The notes below the pieces were generated by a model. That model worked only from the letters and a program-made list of their open reading frames with translations. It did not search any database and was not told where the DNA came from. 64,000 nt of DNA, taken from the NCBI RefSeq assembly GCF_000003815.2, contig NC_049993.1:6282489-6346488 (forward strand). The letters run 5' to 3'. Origin of the DNA: Branchiostoma floridae. Lineage: Eukaryota > Chordata > Leptocardii > Amphioxiformes > Branchiostomatidae. Shown here in pieces: positions 56,600 to 64,000 of this stretch (positions are counted from its first letter, which is position 1; every line of letters begins with the position of its first letter). The translations under genes and the position numbers were made by a program.

Positions 56600-56845
56600 G
56601 GCTGAGATGCAAATCAGGCTGACGCAACGCCATGCCCGCAGAGCGCTCGAACAGGTAAACGCGGAAGTGACTTTCCCGTCTCGCGAGGCATTTTCCCGAA
56701 GGCCATATCTCAACAATCTTTTATCCCCTGCTTAAAATTTTTACATTGCCAGGGCCTCCATACTACATAGTACAATTCTGGTAAGTTTGAAGTTCTAGGC
56801 CTTTCTCAATTTTACACGGCGATCAATCGAAAATCGCTACACGCA
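56600..56845 (+). repeat. Dispersed repeat, second direct copy
   Basis: GCAAATCAGGCTGACG, CGGAAGTGACTT, ATATCTCAACAATC, CCCCTGCTTAAAATTTTTAC, CTCCATACTACATAGTAC and GGCGATCAATCGAAAATCG match the copy at 54440-54670 at about 80 percent by eye. Confidence 0.75.
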
Positions 56846-57591
56846 CGGAAAACACCACCGCCGCACGCATGAATATTAACTAAGTCGCAAAGGAATCTGG
56901 GACAGGCTATATGTAACTGTTATATATATATACACGATTTATTTGGAAAACATTTCATCTTTATGAATTGGTAATACAACGTTAAAATGTAAGAGCAATA
57001 ATTTGATTATATGCTGCATCAATCTTAGGAATATCATACTTCATTCATTTAATCTAATCAAATATCAGGCCCCATTACGGACCACAGACAATGACTCACG
57101 ACAGAGCTTTTAAGTTGTATACAAATACATTGCAGATTTTGAACAGGTCCGTTCATCTCAACATCACAACATCACTCCATCACTCCATCACAACGGCAAC
57201 TATTCTGGTCTCAAAAAAGGAGTGCAGTGCTATAGATCAAGGCTTTCAAGGGCATAGCGTTGGTCCTACAGCTGGGCAGAGCTGGGGTAGCCATAGTGCT
57301 TGGCTACGCCAGCGTTGAATTGCTCTACGGAAGTATCATGTATCACAAGGTGTTTGGGCAGAACTTCCATTGCATGTAAACTAGATAGTATGGCACCCAG
57401 GCCAGCATGTATAATGTCTCATCTTACAATGTACTAGCTATAGTATGAATGGACTAATAGACCTGATCCCACGAGAACATATCATGTTTGTTGTTGACAC
57501 TTCCTTAGATTCATTCTGTCAGAGTTTTTGATCATAAGAAAATAAAGGCAATTGAAAGTAGATGTTTCATAAAAGAATACATTTTATTCAG

Positions 57592-58742
57592 GATATCACA
57601 GCACACAGGAAAGAAGTTCACAGCAATGCCTGGACACCCTAAAGTGGTCTTAATGTACACAGATATATAATATGAATGCAACTGAAGTAGTACGTGTGTT
57701 CTAAAACCAATGTTAACCAAGTTGAGCCATAAATGCATATGACATCATCGATGTTATTACTCCGGCCAACCTGTTTGCAAGCCTACAATAGACCAGTCAA
57801 TACATAAGTTAGGAATGGTACTTTGACATACAAAAATAAAAAGTCCCCTCCATTCACAAGCTCTGTCATAAAATATACCAAACACTTAAGCATCTATTTG
57901 TTAATGCCATTGGATTTCAATGGACTCCAACATACACCAAAGGAATGACTTGCTAGAACCACAGAGGCACATTGTCAAGAGAATTTTTCAACACATTGTA
58001 GTACATCACACTCTATTGCATTGTTGGAAGCTATAATTTGGACCACGTTTTATTCCTAACTTGCAACATTTTTGTGTAAAAGTTTTCCATCAGTATGATA
58101 CCTACACGTACTGTATACTACTGGTACAAACACACATACACACAATTAGAGAAGCCACACAGCCTTACTCACACTTCTATATCAAACATGTTTGCATTAC
58201 TGGAGCTACTCACAGCAATTTCTAACAAGTCAATAGCTTCCCTTTGAATACATTCAATATCTATAAATTTTCAATATTACGATATGTATTTTTAACTTTT
58301 TAGTTTTATCTTTGGGATTGTCAAAGAAAATAGCTCTATACATGTAGCTGGGCACTTTACTGGCAGTTTTAAAAACAAGGTAATCTTATATATTATGCAA
58401 CATTCAGTATGTTTGGAATATCAGTATTCTGATTTACTGGAACATCACAGTTTCCACACAAAACTTCCAGGGATACTTTTTCCGGCTGTCCAATCTCTTA
58501 AATCTTTGCAAAAATGGTAAGTACCAACCTGCAGACCAGCCTGTGGAAGTTCTAAAAAAAATTTTCTAACATGAGAAAATGACTAATGCTATGACACTTA
58601 GCTAAAAGTAATTCAGTGCATCTGAATGATAACGTATAGTGCAAGAAAAATAAATAGTTTAACAACTCTCTACGATGAGGTTCTACATCATCAGAGACAG
58701 AGTTTTTATGACAATAAAAGTTGCGGCAATATTCCAGCTGAT
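57592..58742 (-). other. Probable 3' UTR of the kelch gene
   Basis: AATAAA in minus-strand sense lies at 57592-57597, 1.15 kb after the stop codon. No other gene feature lies between. A plus-strand AATAAA at 57541 is also present. Confidence 0.5.
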
Positions 58743-61700
58743 TCACACAGCTTTGAACTGCTGCATCACTGACACCAGCTTCCTGGACTTGTCCGACAGG
58801 CTGTCCTGTTCAGCCAGGATCCGTGCCCGTTCCTCCGCCAGCTGGGCCTAGAAAGGGGAAAAGAATATTGAGATTGTCAGACTTTGAAGAAAAATGTTGA
58901 AACTTATTATCATTACGACCAGCTATAAGCACAAATACCCCCACTAAAGTCCAAAAATAAGGCTTAACATTTAATATAGGGAAATCTGGCCTGCCAACCA
59001 CCTGGCAAAGCTACACCACCTCCATTTACAAGTCACATTAAGCAGTCCTGTCCAATTGTACAATGTACATAGTTAAGACCCTCTTGTCTGGAGCTACCAC
59101 CTCCAGTCCCCAGCCATTTTCCATCAGCCCCTTGAGTGGTTGTTGAGACTGAGGTTGACAGTACCTTGATATGATAACCACTGCTCTACTACAAAGGGTG
59201 TTAAAAAGTTTTGCACAGGCAAGAGATGCTGACAGGCCTCCAACATACAGCCATCACCATGTTCCATTTGAGAAATTGTGTGAACCACCAATAGTTCCAT
59301 CACCAAAGCAAGCACAAGAAAGTGCAGGTAGCTCACAAAAATGTAACACTCAAATAGCTGAGGCCTCTGCGTCTTCAGATACAGCTGGGTGCATGGTGGT
59401 ATCCTGTGATGTGTGTGGTGTGCATCACAAGATGTTGGGATTTAAGGACTGGTATTTCATGGTAGAATCAAGACAGTGACACAACATTAAAAAAGGATTA
59501 TGACATTTATGTGATCAGAGATTATTGTGCACCAATATTGATGACTTTCCATCAAAGCAAATAAAGTGATTCAAAACATCATTCCAAAATGATACGTGTC
59601 AAGGAAGATTCTTTATCAAGTTTTGGACCCTGAAACCCATAGAAATCAGACAATAGATCTCTGAAGTCACCTTCTCTTTAGCGATGGTTTTCCTGTCTGC
59701 ATCGTTTTCCTGCTTCCTCTGGCGGAGCCACTCCTCGTTCTGAGACTTGTGGTTTTCCAGCATGTCGCGAAGCTCCTGTAGAGAGAGAAAAAAAGATTTA
59801 TGTTTAATTTCAACCATCTACATGTAGGTGTCAATACATATTATAATCAAATAGTAATTTGCATGTAACATTTAATTCAGGAATGCAGGGAAGATTCAAA
59901 TTTGTTAGCACTTTAAGTACAATGTCAGAATCGGTGTATTATTCTATCAGAAGAAGGCTGGAGTGGTGACTCAGAGTCAAATTTAGTGAGTCATAGTTCA
60001 CACACTGTGATGACAAGGTGTTAGTTTTCTTTAAACTCATATAATAGGATGGATAAATGTTCCAGTTTGTACTCTTACCTTTTGCTGGCGGCTGTAGGTT
60101 GTCTTGTACTCCTCCTTCTCCTTGGCAAATGCCTGACGGGCTGTGCTCAGGGCCGCTCTCTCCCTGGAGTCATAGAGATGTTAGGAACAGACGTAAACTT
60201 TCATACATGTAACTCTACTAAGATTGGACTGCAAAAATGATTTTAAAAAAAGCCACAGCCACACAACGTAAGATAGTGTGAGCTCCTTTAAACTGGAAAA
60301 CTCTTTTGCTATGCAAAGTCACAAAATGACCCTTCCTGTACTGCAGGTCAGTTTAGTACACTATATACGCTGTCCTTTCATTCACAAAATGGTAAACTCC
60401 TCGGCTTTCTGGTTACAAGTACATTGACAGCAATGTTTTCCAATGAAAAGGAGCATTTTTATGCTAAAAACTACTTCTAAATGTTCTCTACATGAGTTGC
60501 TCTTACACTTCCAGCTGCTTGAACTTGTCCTCTAGAATGCTGAAGGCATCCTGTATAAGTTTGATGGCCGATGCTCTTGCCTCACCAAAGTCTGGAGTTT
60601 CATGGCTCTGAAAATGGAGAAACTGACAGATGAGTATCTCCATAGCATTAGTCATTTTATTAGATTTCTGTATTCTTTATGAACGCCATTATGAACACAC
60701 AAAAAAATGCTATTTGATAACCTGTTTGCTGCATTTACCTCAAGATCGTAGTCCTTACAATTGCTGTGTCTTGTAGTTTATTAAATCTTCAAAATTGAAA
60801 GATGTCAAGTTTTGATGCCTTATGTTACATGCAAAGTGAAAGCTGAAAATCTAATATGAAAAGAAAACTTCATCTGTATCAAAATATGTCTTTATCATGG
60901 TTCCTGACAAAGTAACATATCTGTATGTAACTCTAAAATAGTTATGGTTTACATTGCAAATATGTGCAATTGTTGGAAGAGTCATTTGCATTTCCAACAG
61001 AAACTCACGGGCAGACTGTGCGGCAGCCTGGAGCGAGGAGAGGTGACAGCAGGAGGGTCCGACAGCTCGTATCGAGGCTGGGGCGTCCGCGTGGGGGTGT
61101 AGCTATTGAAAGGAAATTTTGATAGAACTTTTAAAACTACACATCACATATTCTACTGACCTCTGGGAAGTACGAATTTTAAAGCAAAAAATACTGTAGT
61201 TAGCAAAGTTCTTACCCGACGTTTTCATTGTGAACTCCGAAATCCTCCAGAACTGACTTCATCACTGTAAGAGAAACAAACATCAACTTTTGATATTGAG
61301 ATAATTTCACTACCATAAGAGACAATTGAAATGTATATTGTATTTGTCAAGGGCGGTACTGTTCAATTGAGACTTACACACTAGAAAGGCCGACATTTGC
61401 TTGGGAGCAAATACAGCATATTGCAATCCATCTTCATACAATAAAGGACTCTTCCAGAACACCCCAATCTATGCAAAATGGACCAGTCTATGTGGCCCAT
61501 TTCCCATTTATAGTGCTAAAGCTACCCCAACACCAAATTCCAGATCAGTTGGCTTTCTCATGACACAGGAAGCAAAAATGTATATTTTTGGTCAAAAATG
61601 GCAAAAAATCCAAAATTTCACAATATACACTTGTCAAATTCTCAGGTAGTATCTCATGATCAAATAAAGACTTACTGAAGTACAGGTTTGAACTTTGTCA

Positions 61701-64000
61701 CATACCCAGTCTTCTACAAACCATTTGTTATTGTAGCAACAGTTATGATAGCAACAGGCATTCTAGAATGTATGCCAGGAAACTTGTCTGATCAACATAA
61801 TTGATTGTGTCATATAGACAAAGAACATTGAAGAACATGAATCAAAGATAGTAATTCTAGAATGCATGCTAGAAAACGTGATTGTGTCATACAGACAGTA
61901 CATGAATAAAAGATACTAAGCTTATGTTACAGGTAAAAGGTGTTCTTGTATTGCTCACCTGGCTGCCTGTCTGATGGGTTGATGAGTTTCAGGATGTGGA
62001 CATCGTTAAACTCCCGCTGCTCGTTAATCCCACCAATCACGTACATCTGTAGGGAACATTGCGTGCCATGGTTGGTTGAATACAGACTCTGACAGAATAA
62101 CAAACCTGTTAATCATCAAATCATGGTCCATTTTGTAAGTTTCTTAGCCAACTAACGCTAGTTCACCTATATCCGTCGTTTTAAACATACACTGTTTAGT
62201 CAAATATAGGTAAATTTTCTTCTTGCCAAGGAAAGTACAAAAAACGCCAGTATTGCAGAGTGGCCCCAACATAGCAAAGAAATCAGTGTTGCTTAGCCAT
62301 GTATTAAGACCTAATGGTAATGCAGATAGGCTGTGCTACATACATGACTGTGGAGGATGAAGGTTGTGTGACTGTATCTCCGCTCAGGAGGAATGCCACT
62401 GTACAGGGGGTGTTTCCACTTCAACCTTCCTGTAAGGACGGAAACAAAGAAACAAGAGTCAGAATCTTTTGTCACGTCTCAATCACAATTTTTTTTGCAT
62501 CTATTTGTTTAATCATTACTTTTTATGTTTGATGGAAGTTAAGCAGAAGTCAAGTTGTCTTTTCTTACATTATGTGAAAAAAAGCTTATCAATCAAACAA
62601 TCAAGAAGTTTAGAACATACCTAGGCTGAGTTTGTAAAGGTCGTTAAACGACATGTTTTCAATGTTGGAGTCATTGGATCCACCAAACACATAGATGTCC
62701 TGAAAAAAAGCCAATACAGACTTAGATATAAATGACCAATCTGGACATAGCAAACATTTTGTACATCTAATTATGCTTATAAAATGTAAAGAAAATGTCA
62801 AATTGTCTCTCCTGGAGATTGTTCTTGTAATGTAATACAAAAATAGAGCATATAATTTCCAGCACAGAGATCAGCACCAGGGACAGGTCTAATGGAATTT
62901 GCAGAATCATCTTCAATTTACTGTCAGTCTGACAGAGCATGACACATATCTCCAGCATTGCTGGTGACTAATGCTTTCATTGTAGGTATCTATAGTGGAT
63001 GAAGGACTGGTCTACACCTCAATGTACATATCAGTACTGACCTTATCATGGTGTGAGACAAACGTGTGACAGCCACGAGCCGGGGGTGCGTCGCCTTTCA
63101 CCATGGGGGAGGTCCATGTCAGGGTGGCTACAGGAATAGGGGAAAAGCTTCGATTATGACAGATATCCATCATAGAGTTATATTCATTTTCTACATCCAT
63201 AAATCTTGTCTGAATTTATCAGCACAGAGATCAGCACCAGGGACAGGTCTAATGAAATCTGCAGAATCACTTTCCAGTTTTGTTTTTTCAGTCTCCAGAG
63301 TCTATGGACAGATATTACAGCATCATGTGAATGGATCATTGATTGAGAATATACTAGTTTATGGCAATACACACCATTATGGCAGCCCACCCACCTGTAT
63401 CAAAGATATGCAGGTCATTGAGCCACACGTTGTCCCCTGCACAGCCTCCAAACACATAGATCTTGTCTCCTACAGCACAGCTGGAGTGGTCACATCTACA
63501 AGGAGCAGTAACAAAGGTTCTTCAGTCATTAACTTTGTCTAGTAGTTCATTCATTCATTGATCCATCCTGCCATTCATTCATTCATCCATTCATTCATTA
63601 ATAGCTACCAATTACCTTTTTTTCCCTTTACTGTACCACTAGAACACTTTTCACAATCAGCTCTGCAACCAGACTCTTAATAAAGCAGAATGCAACATGT
63701 CTATTTTTTGACATATTTCTACAGCAATTACACAATTTCTTTATCTTTTGCAATTTCTGTCCTGCCATGTCCCTATATGAATATTCAATCATTAAACGAA
63801 TGTTGAAAAGTGTGCCTATAACTTCTTAAAGTGATGATAAACTTTAAAAAAAGGACAGGAATGTATGTTTTCTGATCTTACTGTACTAAAGTTCATACAT
63901 CATCTACATAAACATCATCAAGTTCTAAGTTGAATGTCAGGAATAAATTATGCAGACCCTCACCTTGGGGAAGGTTTCCCTCCAGACGTTCGCAGGGGCG
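58743..64000 (-). CDS. Kelch-repeat protein with C-terminal coiled coil (partial, continues beyond window)
   Basis: Twelve exons in compatible phase, 5' to 3': 63962-64000 (edge), 63395-63495, 63042-63127, 62621-62699, 62344-62429, 61959-62046, 61216-61264, 61009-61102, 60507-60607, 60079-60163, 59671-59775, 58743-58847. About 339 residues are visible. Kelch blades show the GG doublet, spaced Y and W: CAVGDKIYVFGGCAGDN, LTWTSPMVKGDAPPARGCHT, KDIYVFGGSNDSN, LKWKHPLYSGIPPERRYSHT, MYVIGGINEQREFNDVHILK. A proline-rich linker (YTPTRTPQPRYELSDPP) follows. A charged coiled coil of about 140 residues (EARASAIKLIQDAF, AFAKEKEEYKTTYSRQQKEL, AQLAEERARILAEQDSLSDK) leads to the stop. The kelch part would be a protein-binding propeller and the coil an oligomerisation arm. 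I do not recognise the orthologue, and the N-terminus is outside the window. Confidence 0.88.
59030..59480. other. Kelch-gene intron segment with a plus-strand 102-codon ORF
   Basis: The ORF 59171-59479 (starting ATGATAACC) includes a CDVCGVHH motif but no known domain. It is antisense within an intron and may be a fragment of a mobile element or chance. Confidence 0.25.
62860..62930. repeat. Direct duplicate of 63220-63290
   Basis: CAGCACAGAGATCAGCACCA then GGGACAGGTCTAATG is repeated 360 bp downstream; the copies flank the kelch exon 63042-63127. Confidence 0.85.
63220..63290. repeat. Direct duplicate of 62860-62930
   Basis: Second copy, with a few substitutions after the first 35 bp. Confidence 0.85.
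63540..63602. repeat. (CATT)n microsatellite
   Basis: Interrupted CATT/CATC tetranucleotide run in a kelch-gene intron. Confidence 0.9.

Larger units (their letters stand above)
53466..57590. other. Repeat-rich intergenic region
   Basis: AT-rich. Besides the repeats listed separately I see no exon. ORFs here (at most 77 codons) lack recognisable features. The 57060-57330 stretch has no clear assignment. Confidence 0.5.

Overview
The window looks like a scaffold from an invertebrate chordate, most likely an amphioxus (Branchiostoma). The genes are intron-rich animal genes with GT-AG introns. One is a polycystin-1-family receptor of the REJ/GPS/PLAT type. The introns are dense with tRNA-derived SINEs, CR1/L2-like LINE fragments and MITEs of kinds I associate with lancelets. 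The species is an inference, not a database result. I rebuilt gene models by hand from splice sites, reading-frame phase and similarity to known families; phases add up across every model below.

Layout. 1-12085: an uninterrupted array of about 66 copies of a 183-bp satellite unit with two N gaps and internal block duplications; no gene. 12121-16548: a partial, broken duplicate of the EGF/PKD part of the downstream gene. Its third exon is split by a 190-bp MITE and its 3' end is cut off by a LINE. 16549-18480: LINE remnant, then a GC-poor stretch and a VNTR. 18523-38315 (+): a 40-exon gene for a predicted 2379-residue polycystin-1-like receptor: signal peptide, EGF, Ig-like, EGF-like cluster, PKD-like repeats, REJ, GAIN/GPS, TM1, PLAT, TM2-TM5, stop. 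The TOP domain and TM6-TM11 of canonical polycystin-1 are absent. 39561-46231 (-): ATPAF1, a mitochondrial F1-ATPase assembly factor, 10 exons; its 3.9-kb first intron holds a miniature LTR retrotransposon (TRIM-like) whose LTRs contain a tRNA-like A/B-box sequence. 47874-52613 (+): SLC35A3-like Golgi UDP-GlcNAc transporter, 7 coding exons, with MITEs in an intron and in the 3' UTR. 53465-57590: repeat-rich intergenic DNA. 58743-64000 (-): the 3' part of a kelch-repeat plus coiled-coil gene that runs off the right edge.

The four genes do not form a pathway; this is ordinary animal gene order. The most unusual items are the polycystin architecture and its truncation, the TRIM with tRNA-like LTRs, the MITE-interrupted paralogue exon, and the higher-order structure of the satellite next to a splice acceptor.
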